Source: an uncultured Treponema sp. (GTDB lineage: Bacteria; Spirochaetota; Spirochaetia; Treponematales; Treponemataceae). Taken from it: a DNA stretch of 64,000 nucleotides. Positions 47,416-55,869 of this stretch are shown piece after piece (within the stretch, counting starts at the first letter, position 1; each line of letters opens with the position of its first letter). Under the pieces are notes generated by a model. It saw only the letters and a list, made by a program, of their open reading frames with translations. It did not search any database and was not told where the DNA came from. The position numbers and the translations under genes are program-made. Location: positions 111,176 to 175,175 of the forward strand of contig CASGBA010000004.1 in NCBI GenBank assembly GCA_949299755.1, in the 5' to 3' direction.

Positions 47416-47802
47416 GCCTGAATATCGTAGCACGGTGAAAAGGCATTTACAAGAACTTTTCCTCCGGTTTATCCACTGGAAAATTTTTCACCTGTGGATA
47501 TCCGCAAGTTATCTACAATTTTTGCACAGGCGATTCATTGATTTCTTTTTTATCTTTAAAATAATTTAGCAGAACTGCATTTCAATGAAAGCTGGAAATA
47601 CAAGTTGTTTTTTATAATTCTTTATATTATAAAGAATTATAAAAAAAGCCGGTCGTTTTGCGGAATCTGTCTGTTTTTTTGTCAAGTACCTGTACACTGA
47701 AAAACCTTAAAAGTTTGTAAAAAAGTAATTATCCACAAGATGTTAACAACAGCTGAAACAGTTACAAATTGAAAATGGTTTCCTGCGGGAAAAATTACGG
47801 TT
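47416..47802. other. 387-base intergenic region with DnaA-box-like sites
   Basis: Four sequences match the DnaA box TTATCCACA in 8 or 9 of 9 positions: 47469-47477 (plus), 47493-47501 (minus), 47509-47517 (plus) and 47729-47737 (plus, perfect). Between them is an AT-rich stretch with a long palindrome. The first three lie within 50 bases. This looks like an origin-type or DnaA-titration site. No dnaA, dnaN or gyrB gene flanks it, so origin status is unproven. Confidence 0.5.
47608..47646. repeat. 39-bp perfect palindrome
   Basis: Two 19-base arms (T6-ATAATTCTTTATA and its exact complement) around a single T. It could act as a bidirectional terminator because of the T and A runs, or as an easily melted or extruded structure in the DnaA-box region. 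Confidence 0.85.
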
Positions 47803-48960
47803 TTAATATGCTCTCTTTACAAGATCAAACAAATCATCAGAGGACATGCTTCTGGGAATATAATTCATTATATCCATAAGACTGGCGTCTTCCACAGCGG
47901 TGGCCAACTGCTCTATGGAGAGTTTCAAATCTTTTAGTCTTACAGGCAGTCCGCAGACGGCCAGTCTTTTGCGGACTTCATCCGCTGTCCGGGAAGCTAT
48001 ATCCCCATCGCTTTGGCCTGTAATGGCTATTCCCAGTATTTTTCCCACCGTGGCAACCTGGGCAACCTTTGCATGGGATGCATCATCAACTATGTGAGGG
48101 AATAAAATGGCGGAAACGAGGGGAATTGAGGTTTTGAATCTGGCGTTGCAAGCCAAAGCCAGTGCCGTTCCTGTTCCAGGGGAACTTATGGAAGCTCCAA
48201 GGGAAGCCATGCAACCGCCTTGGGCTGCGAGCATTTCCGGGGAACTGCCGGATATTTTGCTGCGCTCTTCATCCAGCCCTAAAAACAATATTTCCAAGGC
48301 TTTTCCCAGGATTGTGTCGGAGAAAAAATTCGCTTTTGTGGAAACATATCCCTCAAAGGCCAGGAGTGCGGCCTGAAACATCATTGCGGATTCAATATTG
48401 GGGGAAATGTGCATGTATAGATTTGGGTCCATTATGACGGCCTTACAAACATCATTTTGTATTTTCATCAGAACGGCTTGTTTGTTCCTGCTGTCAACGA
48501 CGGGCGTTTTGTCCATAAACATGGCCGGATCTCTGCAGGTTGATGGAATTTCTATAAAAGGAAGGGGGGGCGCAAGAGGTTGAGCTCCTTCAATGTAATC
48601 GTAAATATTTCCGCTTTCGTTGTACAAGGCTGAAACAGCCCTTCCTATTGAGGCTGTTTTTAATCCGCCCAGTGAAATTACTCCGCAAATGCAGGCGCCT
48701 CTGGCTAAAGAAAGGGCGTTCTCCAAAACTGCGGATTCCGCGGAAGGTATATCATCAAAAATAAAGACTTCAATGCCTTTTTCCTCCAGCGACTGGACAG
48801 CTTTGTCCACAACTCCGAAATCCTTTAAAACCGGATCCACCGCCAGCATGAATCTCTTTTCAGTTTTGTCCAGCCAACGTGAAACGGTATGTCCCAGCCT
48901 TGAGATTGTATGGGTTCCCACTGTTATGTTCGGTGATATTTTGAAGAAAAAATCAGCCAT
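47803..48960 (-). CDS. Iron-type alcohol dehydrogenase homologue lacking metal ligands
   Basis: About 385 residues with the overall fold of group III (Fe) alcohol dehydrogenases (late AILFPHIVDDASHAKVA is recognisable). Aligned by eye with E. coli FucO, ligands D196, H200, H263 and H277 fall on Q196, L200, T265 and I279, and the NAD loop GGGS reads GGLK. It is therefore probably not a dehydrogenase. The start is the ATG at 48960 with GGGG upstream; a longer in-frame start at 49068 is unlikely. Downstream of the DnaA-box region. Confidence 0.8.
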   Translation of the reverse strand: MADFFFKISPNITVGTHTISRLGHTVSRWLDKTEKRFMLAVDPVLKDFGVVDKAVQSLEEKGIEVFIFDDIPSAESAVLENALSLARGACICGVISLGGLKTASIGRAVSALYNESGNIYDYIEGAQPLAPPLPFIEIPSTCRDPAMFMDKTPVVDSRNKQAVLMKIQNDVCKAVIMDPNLYMHISPNIESAMMFQAALLAFEGYVSTKANFFSDTILGKALEILFLGLDEERSKISGSSPEMLAAQGGCMASLGASISSPGTGTALALACNARFKTSIPLVSAILFPHIVDDASHAKVAQVATVGKILGIAITGQSDGDIASRTADEVRKRLAVCGLPVRLKDLKLSIEQLATAVEDASLMDIMNYIPRSMSSDDLFDLVKRAY

Positions 48961-49085
48961 TTTTTTCCCCGGATAATAAAGTAAAACAAAAAGGCGGAAA
49001 GCCGGAGCAAAAACTGCTCTGCAATCCGCCTTACAACCGATTAAAATCCCGGAATTCCAATGAATCAACCCGGGATAAGTCCGTT

Positions 49086-49370
49086 TTATACTCCCATCTC
49101 ATCCAGGAAACGGTCTGCAACGATGTCTACAATCGTTCCCGTGATATAGCCCGGATCTTTTATTTTTTCCATTACTTCCGCAACGCGGTCGGCCCGTACA
49201 TCAGGGGCTGAAGTCACTGCTTCCATGGCGAAATACATCTCCGAAAGTCCTTTCGCCTCTGAAGATACGCTGACGGAATCTGTTTTTTCAGGCGTTTTTA
49301 CCCTTTGGGATTTGTTTGTGTTTTGCACATTTTCGAGAGGGTTTATGCCCCCCAGCCGGTCAATTATCAT
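49086..49370 (-). CDS. FlgM-like anti-sigma-28 factor
   Basis: 94 residues, hydrophilic. The C-terminal half with VRADRVAEVMEKIKDPGYI and the preceding serine-rich DSVSVSSEAKGLSEM match FlgM, which holds sigma-28 until the flagellar basal body is complete. The N-terminal start MIIDRLGGINPLE is also typical. The sigma-28-dependent flaB gene is 1.5 kb away. A Shine-Dalgarno AGGA is present. Confidence 0.82.
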   Translation of the reverse strand: MIIDRLGGINPLENVQNTNKSQRVKTPEKTDSVSVSSEAKGLSEMYFAMEAVTSAPDVRADRVAEVMEKIKDPGYITGTIVDIVADRFLDEMGV

Positions 49371-49414
49371 ATCATCCTGCCTTGTTACTTTTATCGGCTG
49401 AAACCGTCTTTTCC

Positions 49415-50092
49415 TTAACAGTTTTTACCGGAAATGTATACGGAAAATTCACCCGCTATTTTTTCTCTCCCTGAAAAAATTCCGTAAACGTCATCTGCAC
49501 TGCCGGATATTATCTCTTCATGCAGTTTTGTCATTTCCCGTCCGACAATTACAATCCTCTTACTGTCAATTTCGGCAATATCCGCCAAAAGTTTAACAAT
49601 CCGGAACGGGGATTCATATAAAACGAAACCGCATTCCGTTTTCATCAGTTCCGCAACCCGGGATTTTCTCCGGCCCGATTTGGGGGATAAAAATCCCTCA
49701 AAAATGACCGTTTTGTCCATCCCTCCGGAAACACTGACCAATGTGGCGAAGGCCGAAGCCCCCGGAATGGGGGTAACCCTGTGTCCTGCGGCCCTGGCTT
49801 TTCGGACTGTCAAACCTCCCGGATCGCTGACAGAAGGTGTTCCTGCATCACTGACATAGGCCACGTTTTGTCCCTTGTCCAGAAGGGCCAGAATCTTTTC
49901 GGAAGCGGACTGCTCATTGTGCGCCCTGCAAGACAGGAGCGGTTTCCGTATCCCGAAATGATTCAAAAGTTGCAATGTTCTGCGCGTGTCCTCACAGGCG
50001 ACCACATCCACTGATTTTAAGGTTTCTACAGCACGGAAGGTCATGTCGCCCAGATTCCCTATAGGCGTTGCAACAATGTAGAACTCAGCCAC
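49415..50092 (-). CDS. rsmI: 16S rRNA 2'-O-ribose methyltransferase
   Basis: About 225 residues. It methylates C1402 of 16S rRNA. The family signature FYIVATPIGNLGDMTFRAV is at the start, then EDTRRT, SDAGTPSVSDPGG and YESPFR. I start at the GTG at 50092, six bases after a -10 box (TATTAT) with TTGCAG 17 bases further up (50127-50122); a longer in-frame TTG at 50131 would remove that promoter. Confidence 0.9.
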   Translation of the reverse strand: MAEFYIVATPIGNLGDMTFRAVETLKSVDVVACEDTRRTLQLLNHFGIRKPLLSCRAHNEQSASEKILALLDKGQNVAYVSDAGTPSVSDPGGLTVRKARAAGHRVTPIPGASAFATLVSVSGGMDKTVIFEGFLSPKSGRRKSRVAELMKTECGFVLYESPFRIVKLLADIAEIDSKRIVIVGREMTKLHEEIISGSADDVYGIFSGREKIAGEFSVYISGKNC

Positions 50093-50098
50093 AATAAT

Positions 50099-50127
50099 AT
50101 AATAACTTAAAAACCCTCGGACTGCAA
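50099..50127 (-). promoter_or_regulatory. Promoter of rsmI, leaderless arrangement
   Basis: Minus strand TTGCAG, 17 bases, TATTAT, six bases, GTG. No ribosome site upstream of the GTG. Confidence 0.5.
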
Positions 50128-50204
50128 GCAAAAACGATGTATTATGATTTTCAAAAGTAAAAACTTATGTCACAATAGCCATAGGATAAGGATATTGTGT
50201 AAAA

Positions 50205-50621
50205 ATGTTGTTTTCACCGTTTTTTCTGCTTATACACGTTTTAATCGGGCTTGGGCTTTTGATTTTTGGGTTTTCCCTGTTTTTTTCTTCAGCAAAGAAA
50301 CCTTCCGGAAAAAAATATAAGCACCAGGGGAAGGCCGGGGAACCTGGAACCTGTCCTGTATGCGGTATTGTTTTAAGCCCGGGACAGCAGATAAAGTCCG
50401 CGGTTTTCCCTGGGGAAGATGACCGTATATGCCACATTTTTGGATGTCCTAACTGTCTGCCTTATACTGACTCCGAAGTACATCGGTTTTGTCCTGTCTG
50501 TAAAAAAGATTTGAAAGCGGATGAATATCTTGTGGCAAGGATTTTTTACAGACCCACCGGTAAAAACCACGTCCATATTTTAGGCTGCGTAAACTGCCGG
50601 AATGGAGCGCACAAATCCTAA
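50205..50621 (+). CDS. Small membrane-anchored protein with two zinc ribbons
   Basis: 138 residues; no name is known to me. One N-terminal span (about 5-28), then two repeated modules: CPVC (C50, C53) with GCPNC (C81, C84), and CPVC (C96, C99) with GCVNC (C128, C131). The spacing is nearly equal (28 and 29), so the protein arose by internal duplication and should bind two zinc ions. TATTGT ends six bases before the ATG. It could be an adaptor or chaperone near the membrane. Confidence 0.75.
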   Translation: MLFSPFFLLIHVLIGLGLLIFGFSLFFSSAKKPSGKKYKHQGKAGEPGTCPVCGIVLSPGQQIKSAVFPGEDDRICHIFGCPNCLPYTDSEVHRFCPVCKKDLKADEYLVARIFYRPTGKNHVHILGCVNCRNGAHKS

Positions 50622-50698
50622 AACAGATATTCCTTGTTTTCAGTTTCCGTCCGCATTTTCAATATCAATGTTTTTAATCATGAAGTTATAAATTTTTC

Positions 50699-50725
50699 TC
50701 AAGCCCAAAAGGTCTCCGCCGATAC
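50699..50725 (+). promoter_or_regulatory. Sigma-28 promoter of flaB
   Basis: TCAA at 50699-50702, 15 bases, GCCGATAC at 50718-50725; close to the flagellar consensus TAAA-N15-GCCGATAA. It gives a leader of about 150 bases before the flaB ATG. Confidence 0.85.
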
Positions 50726-50883
50726 TTGAAGTACAGGTTAAAACCTATCGCCGTCCGGGGGCAGCTGACCTGAACGGCATCCGTCTTCTGTACAGGAATG
50801 GTCAGGAGATCCGGTTAAATTGACAGATCGGCAGGGATGCCGCGGCAGCATAGGCCGCCGAAAATCGCCAAAGGAGTAGCATT
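50726..50883 (+). promoter_or_regulatory. Structured flaB leader with CsrA-like sites
   Basis: A 5-bp hairpin at 50829-50842 (CGGCA/TGCCG) presents GGGA in its loop; with flanking bases the site reads CAGGGATG, matching the CsrA core CARGGAUG. Further upstream GTACAGGAATGG and TCAGGAGAT carry similar AGGA cores, and a second hairpin (GCGGC/GCCGC) follows at 50842-50858. The ribosome site AAAGGAG is at 50870-50876. Regulation by CsrA with FliW is inferred. Confidence 0.5.
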
Positions 50884-51744
50884 ATGATCATCAATCACAA
50901 CCTCAGCGCTATGTTCTCACAGCGTGTTTTGGGTGAGACCAACCTTTCCAATACAAAGAACATAGAAAAACTTTCATCCGGTATGCGCATAAACCGCGCA
51001 GGGGATGACGCTTCCGGACTGGCGGTATCTGAAAAGATGCGCAGTCAAATCCGTGGTTTGAACCAGGCAAATACCAACGCACAGAACGGTATTTCTTTCA
51101 TTCAGGCAACGGAAGGATATTTGCAGGAAACTCAGGATATTATCCAGCGTCTCCGCGAACTCAGCGTCCAGTCCTCGAACGGTATTTATACCGCTGAAGA
51201 CCGCATGCAGATTCAGGTTGAAGTTTCCCAGCTTGTCGCTGAAATCGACCGTGTCGCAAGTCATGCGCAGTTTAACGGTATGAATCTGCTTACCGGAAGG
51301 TTTGCTCGGGAAACCGGAGAAAACACAGTTACCGGATCCATGTGGTTCCACATCGGTGCAAACATGGATCAGCGGACACGCGCGTACATCGGCACAATGA
51401 CAGCCGCTGCGCTTGGAATCCGCAATTTGGGAGATGAAAGTATTATGTCCCTTTCTTCTCCTGACAGCGCTAACCGCGCTATCGGAACTCTTGACCAGGC
51501 CATCAAAATAGTGAACAAGCAACGTGCGGATTTGGGCGCTTACCAGAACCGCCTTGAATTCACTATGCGTGGTCTGCAAATCGGTGCCGAAAACCTTCAG
51601 GCTGCCGAATCCCGCATCAGAGACACGGATATGGCAAAAGAAATGGTCGACTTTACAAAGAACCAGATTCTTACCCAGTCCGGTACTGCAATGCTTGCAC
51701 AGGCCAACCAGACTACACAGAGCGTCTTGAATCTTCTCCAGTAG
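50884..51744 (+). CDS. flaB: Flagellin, periplasmic filament core protein
   Basis: 286 residues, exactly the usual FlaB length. The D0/D1 N terminus ([17 protein letters not shown], then [20 protein letters not shown]) and the C-terminal helix ([18 protein letters not shown], ending VLNLLQ) are fully conserved, with a short D2 stretch as in spirochaetes. It forms the core of the internal flagella. C-ending codons suggest high expression. Other FlaB copies are not in the window. Confidence 0.97.
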   Translation: MIINHNLSAMFSQRVLGETNLSNTKNIEKLSSGMRINRAGDDASGLAVSEKMRSQIRGLNQANTNAQNGISFIQATEGYLQETQDIIQRLRELSVQSSNGIYTAEDRMQIQVEVSQLVAEIDRVASHAQFNGMNLLTGRFARETGENTVTGSMWFHIGANMDQRTRAYIGTMTAAALGIRNLGDESIMSLSSPDSANRAIGTLDQAIKIVNKQRADLGAYQNRLEFTMRGLQIGAENLQAAESRIRDTDMAKEMVDFTKNQILTQSGTAMLAQANQTTQSVLNLLQ

Positions 51745-51764
51745 TCGGATCCTGTACCAGACGG

Positions 51765-51815
51765 AAGGTTCATTTCCACGGAGTCATCCGTGTTGAAATG
51801 AACCTTTTTTTTTCT
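51765..51815 (+). terminator. Rho-independent terminator of flaB
   Basis: A long stem (AAGGTTCATTTCCACGG against CCGTGTTGAAATGAACCTT, one bulge) with a 6-base loop and nine T afterwards. The distal arm also contains the -35 of the next gene. Confidence 0.92.
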
Positions 51816-51821
51816 TATACT
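51793..51821 (+). promoter_or_regulatory. Promoter embedded in the flaB terminator
   Basis: TTGAAA (51793-51798), 17 bases, TATACT (51816-51821), seven bases, ATG at 51829. The -35 lies in the terminator stem. The message should be leaderless. Confidence 0.6.
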
Positions 51822-51828
51822 CCCTTTC

Positions 51829-53352
51829 ATGAGGAAAATAACTGATTTACAGTTTAAAATCCTAAAAGAAGAATTTCCATATCTGTCTTTTGATACAGAC
51901 TCAGATATAGAACTGTATTTTGAATTCCGGAAAATGGGGAAACTGAAAGAAGCCCTTTTATTGTACAATACCAAACTCCGGAGAAAATTTCCTGATGACG
52001 ATATGAGGGCGGAACTGTTGCGGTGCTACCGTTCCCATGATCCTGGATTTAAGCAACTTTTATATGAGTGTATAGTTGTTCTTGCGGAGAAAGTCGAGAA
52101 CAGAATTTTTTATATTATTTCTGTTTTAACAGAAAATGTTAAATCCGTAAAAATATCTGACGCATATTCCGTAATAAGATTTGCAGAAAGTCTTCTTTCA
52201 ATTATTTCCCCAGATAGGATGAAAGCTGTGGGGTTCACGGAAAAATATGCCCGGTATGCGACCCTTCTTGATTTTAAAGCGAAGGAGATGAATCGTACAG
52301 CTGAGCTTATCCGTATGTATATTACAGATACTGTTGAAAGTATTCAGGATTTGAAAAGGGAGAGGGAAGCCAGATACCAGATTGAGCAGAAGAAAAAAAA
52401 AGAAGCTCTTTTTGTTGACTTTTCTAAAATACATTTTTCAGCCCATGATGTGGCGAGAATCCTTATTCCGCACAATATTTCCAGGACAGAAGATTCCGTT
52501 ATCGCTTATTGCTTGAAATATTGGAATCAGGTTTTTGATCCTGCCTTTGAAAGAATTATTGTTCTTTATAGTAAAAAATACAGGACAAAGCACAGTGAAA
52601 TTTTTTTTGCGATAAAAAATGGAAGGGAACACGGCTGGAAGGATGAGGAAATATTAAATGCGGTTTTGTCCTCCGTTGTGACAGGATATTATTATAATAT
52701 TTCCGGTGATTTGTATTTGCAACGCACCTGGAGATATTACAAAGCCGGACTGGAAGCCGCCGCCAGCGAAAATCAAACGGAAAAAGAGCCTTCTCCGTCA
52801 GCCGGACAGTCAGTACGTCATGAAAAAGAAAATATTTCCCGGTTAAAACCTGAAAAATCTCATGGTGAAAAAGGTGTGGAAAAATCTTCCGGTGAAGGAA
52901 TGGATGCGGGAAAAGTTGCAGGCCCGGATGAAAGACCGGAAGAAAAAACGGCTGGCGGTGAAAAAAACAGCAAAGAAACATCAAAAAAATCCGTCAGGAA
53001 TATGAAAAACTCCCATAAAGAGAAAAGTTTTGTTCCGAATTCTGTTGCGGATATTATAAAAAAACTCTCGGGTAAAACTTATACGGTGTACAAAGAGATA
53101 TTTTTCCAGGAAGTCAGGTCTTCCATCCGGGAAGAACTGTCTGTGTGTGCCGGGAAGAAGATACCGGGTATTTTCAGTTCTCACCAAAATGCGGCAGAGG
53201 ATATTGTTTTCAATTATTTAATGTCCCATTACGATGATCCCTATCAGAATTGGATGACAAGCCAGGATAAAAAGAAGGTGGACTCCTTGGGATTCAACTT
53301 GAAAACAATTGAACCTATTGTCAGCCGCTGGATTAAAGGCAAGTCTATTTAA
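51829..53352 (+). CDS. Conserved-looking hypothetical protein next to flaB
   Basis: 507 residues, not recognised. The first 310 residues are helical and hydrophilic with TPR-like pairs near the start (MGKLKEALLLYNTKLRRKFPDD). Residues about 315-400 are a low-complexity linker of Glu, Lys, Ser and Gly. A C-terminal domain (about 410-507) has the look of a compact helical unit. The position after flaB suggests a motility role but nothing in the sequence proves it. No signal peptide. Confidence 0.8.
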   Translation: MRKITDLQFKILKEEFPYLSFDTDSDIELYFEFRKMGKLKEALLLYNTKLRRKFPDDDMRAELLRCYRSHDPGFKQLLYECIVVLAEKVENRIFYIISVLTENVKSVKISDAYSVIRFAESLLSIISPDRMKAVGFTEKYARYATLLDFKAKEMNRTAELIRMYITDTVESIQDLKREREARYQIEQKKKKEALFVDFSKIHFSAHDVARILIPHNISRTEDSVIAYCLKYWNQVFDPAFERIIVLYSKKYRTKHSEIFFAIKNGREHGWKDEEILNAVLSSVVTGYYYNISGDLYLQRTWRYYKAGLEAAASENQTEKEPSPSAGQSVRHEKENISRLKPEKSHGEKGVEKSSGEGMDAGKVAGPDERPEEKTAGGEKNSKETSKKSVRNMKNSHKEKSFVPNSVADIIKKLSGKTYTVYKEIFFQEVRSSIREELSVCAGKKIPGIFSSHQNAAEDIVFNYLMSHYDDPYQNWMTSQDKKKVDSLGFNLKTIEPIVSRWIKGKSI

Positions 53353-53372
53353 TTTCAGAGGAGACAGGGATT

Positions 53373-54743
53373 CTAACTGTTGCCGGCATCTTTCAGTTTC
53401 CGTAGAAATATAACCGCAAAGGGAATGGCTGTTAAAAAACTAAGCAAGTCTGCAATGGACTGTACAATTTCCAGTCCTGATAGTCCGAATAACGCCGGAA
53501 GAACTATAACCAGTGGAATAAAGAAAACACCCTGTCTGTTCGCTGATAAAAAAGTGGCTGTCCCGATTTTTCCTGTAGCCTGCATCAGCATATTTGAACT
53601 TATGATTACAGGATGAAAAGGAAGTGCCATACACTGCCAATGCAAAACAACTGTTCCTGCCGCTATGACTTCCGGTTTTTCACTGAAAGCCCTTATGACC
53701 TCCGGCGCAAAAATAAATAAAAGCGCGGACAAAACGGATAAGATTGCGAATCCTGTCGCAACAGTGAAAAAGTAAGCGTCTCTGACCCTCCGGAATTTCC
53801 CTGCGCCGTAATTGAATCCGACTACCGGAGTTAATCCCTGTCCGATTCCAATCATAATTGAAGAAATAAACATTGTTATTCTCAAAACGATGGCAAAGCC
53901 TGCCACAACGGCATCACCGTAAAGTGAGGCCCTGCGGTTCAACATCATTGTGGAAATGCTCGCAAGCCCCTGCCTGCAAAGGGATGGAAACCCTGTGGAG
54001 GTGATCAGTACAGCAGACGAAAACAACTGGCGGGATCCTGGTATGTTGAAAACAGATATGCGGGAAACGGATTTGCCCCTCAGGATGAATTGCAGTAAAA
54101 TGCAGAAACTTATTGTCTGACTGATTAAGGTCGCCGCCCCGGCTCCGGCTGTCCCCATCCCGAATACAAAAATAAAAATTGGATCCAGAAGGATATTCAG
54201 AATACCCCCTGTGGTCAGTCCCACCATGGAAAAGGCCGCTTTTCCTTCAGCCCGAAGAATGTTATTTAGTATGAAAGCTCCGCACATTAAAGGTGCGCCG
54301 AGCAGAATATAAAACGCGTAACTTTTTGCGAAAGGCAGTATTGTTGGAGTTGAACCAAGAAAAACCATAAACGATTCAAGAAAAATCAATCCTGGAACGG
54401 AAATACACAAACCTAGGAAAATAGCCGTGAAAAAACCTATGGAAACAATTTTGTCCGCGGCATCAATGTCTTTTTGTCCCAATAATCTTGAAAGCAGGCT
54501 GCCTGTTCCCATGCCTATGGTGAATCCTAATGCCTGGATTACGGCCATAACTGAAAACACAATCCCTACAGCCGCCCCGGCACTTGTCCCTATCCTCGAG
54601 ACAAAGAATGTATCCGCCATGTTGTAGAGGGACGACACAAGCATACTTATCACAGTAGGAACCGCCAATCTGGAAATGAGGGCAGGTATGGGGGTTTGTG
54701 TCATTTTGGCAAATTGTGTTTCTCCTGCTGGAACCGGTGCCAT
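53373..54743 (-). CDS. MATE family efflux transporter (fourth of four)
   Basis: 456 residues, twelve spans, with QTPIPALISRLAVPTVISMLVSSLYNMADTFFV near the start, typical of the MepA/DinF branch. GGAG lies eight bases before the ATG. It is not next to a regulator; the next gene upstream encodes an outer-membrane-like protein on the same strand (27 bases), with which it may share a transcript. Confidence 0.92.
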   Translation of the reverse strand: MAPVPAGETQFAKMTQTPIPALISRLAVPTVISMLVSSLYNMADTFFVSRIGTSAGAAVGIVFSVMAVIQALGFTIGMGTGSLLSRLLGQKDIDAADKIVSIGFFTAIFLGLCISVPGLIFLESFMVFLGSTPTILPFAKSYAFYILLGAPLMCGAFILNNILRAEGKAAFSMVGLTTGGILNILLDPIFIFVFGMGTAGAGAATLISQTISFCILLQFILRGKSVSRISVFNIPGSRQLFSSAVLITSTGFPSLCRQGLASISTMMLNRRASLYGDAVVAGFAIVLRITMFISSIMIGIGQGLTPVVGFNYGAGKFRRVRDAYFFTVATGFAILSVLSALLFIFAPEVIRAFSEKPEVIAAGTVVLHWQCMALPFHPVIISSNMLMQATGKIGTATFLSANRQGVFFIPLVIVLPALFGLSGLEIVQSIADLLSFLTAIPFAVIFLRKLKDAGNS

Positions 54744-54769
54744 TCTTTTCTCCGTTAGGATTGAATCCG

Positions 54770-55765
54770 CTAAAATTTGATGTTTACACTGGCAACCAGG
54801 CGATAAAATCCGAAAGTATATGGGGAAGATTTATCAACCCGTCTGTCCTGATAAAAATCAAAATCCTTTGTTCCGGAGGTTGCTCTAAGTTCTGTGGCAA
54901 ACTGGAGTATTCCTGACAATGAAATTGAATCCGTAAATTGGAAATTTCCCAGGATTCCGAATTTCCATCTGGGTAAATTTTGTCCCCAATAGTCCCCGTC
55001 ATGGAAATCCCCTTTTGCCTTGTATAAGGCAATATCTGATTCCACAAGCAGTCCCGTCAGGTTAAAGCGTATGGGCATTTGGTATCCGAGTAGAATATTC
55101 CCGTAATAATTCCATCCGTTCCGATTCATGCTCCAATCACATTCATAAGCCCAGGTTTCGTCATCGGAGGCTCCTGTGAATCCCCTGTATTGGAATTTAT
55201 GGAAAGATTGTACTACCACATGGTTCCATTCTCCGGGGAAAAGGGCGGCAAAGTCAAATTGAAAAGTGGCGGCCCCTCCGTACCCCCAGACAATTCCGTC
55301 AAAGCTTTTGTCCTCATTTTTTGAACCGAAAGTGTTTTCCCTCACAACAAGACACAGCCCGTTGTCAAAGGAAAGCATATTCCATCCGCTTCCGGCAAAT
55401 GCAAGCGCATGAAGTTGCAAAAAAGCCAAAGGGGTAAAAGTAAATTGTAATCCGCCTCTGGCGCTTACAGGAGTCAGGACGGCGGAGGTTTTAAGGCTGA
55501 TTCCGTTTGAAGAAGTAAGGATGTTGGAGCCTCTGAGCAGTGGATAAGACAGGGTTACATTCACTGTCGCCATGGCTTCCGGAAGCGTTGTTATTGTGAA
55601 TGAGGCGTCTTTTGCCACTTCCAAGGTTTTTTTTCCGTCTTCATTTTCTGTCTCTCCACTCACCATCTGGAGATTGAAAAATAAAAATATAACGGACAAA
55701 AAAATGCAAAAGCAAAAGATGGATGGTTTGTTTAATGTCTTTTTTGTTATCCACTGATATATCAT
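54770..55765 (-). CDS. Putative outer-membrane beta-barrel protein
   Basis: 331 residues, family not recognised. A long signal-like N terminus (hydrophobic span about 16-36, cleavage near VSGE) is followed by strands that alternate polar and hydrophobic residues with many aromatic girdle-type residues, and the protein ends in phenylalanine (VASVNIKF), the typical barrel C terminus. It may be a porin or a surface protein. Confidence 0.68.
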   Translation of the reverse strand: MIYQWITKKTLNKPSIFCFCIFLSVIFLFFNLQMVSGETENEDGKKTLEVAKDASFTITTLPEAMATVNVTLSYPLLRGSNILTSSNGISLKTSAVLTPVSARGGLQFTFTPLAFLQLHALAFAGSGWNMLSFDNGLCLVVRENTFGSKNEDKSFDGIVWGYGGAATFQFDFAALFPGEWNHVVVQSFHKFQYRGFTGASDDETWAYECDWSMNRNGWNYYGNILLGYQMPIRFNLTGLLVESDIALYKAKGDFHDGDYWGQNLPRWKFGILGNFQFTDSISLSGILQFATELRATSGTKDFDFYQDRRVDKSSPYTFGFYRLVASVNIKF

Positions 55766-55834
55766 ATTTCATATTTTGCATGAGAATTTACTATTATGCA
55801 AGTTGTTTTATGGAAGCCTGAATGCATTGAAAAT

Positions 55835-55863
55835 GTGAAAAAATTCAAAATATATGCTATAAT
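55835..55863 (+). promoter_or_regulatory. Promoter of the 55.9-kb hypothetical gene, leaderless arrangement
   Basis: GTGAAA (55835-55840), 17 bases, perfect TATAAT (55858-55863), six bases (AAAAGA), ATG at 55870. Confidence 0.6.
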
Positions 55864-55869
55864 AAAAGA

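Noticed and set aside
47416..47802. Definite chromosomal origin
   Set aside because: DnaA-box-like sites are present but no dnaA/dnaN neighbours and no strand switch of the genes; kept only as a hypothesis.
48961..49068. Longer start for the Fe-ADH homologue
   Set aside because: The extra residues have no family similarity and a GGGG ribosome site supports the ATG at 48960.
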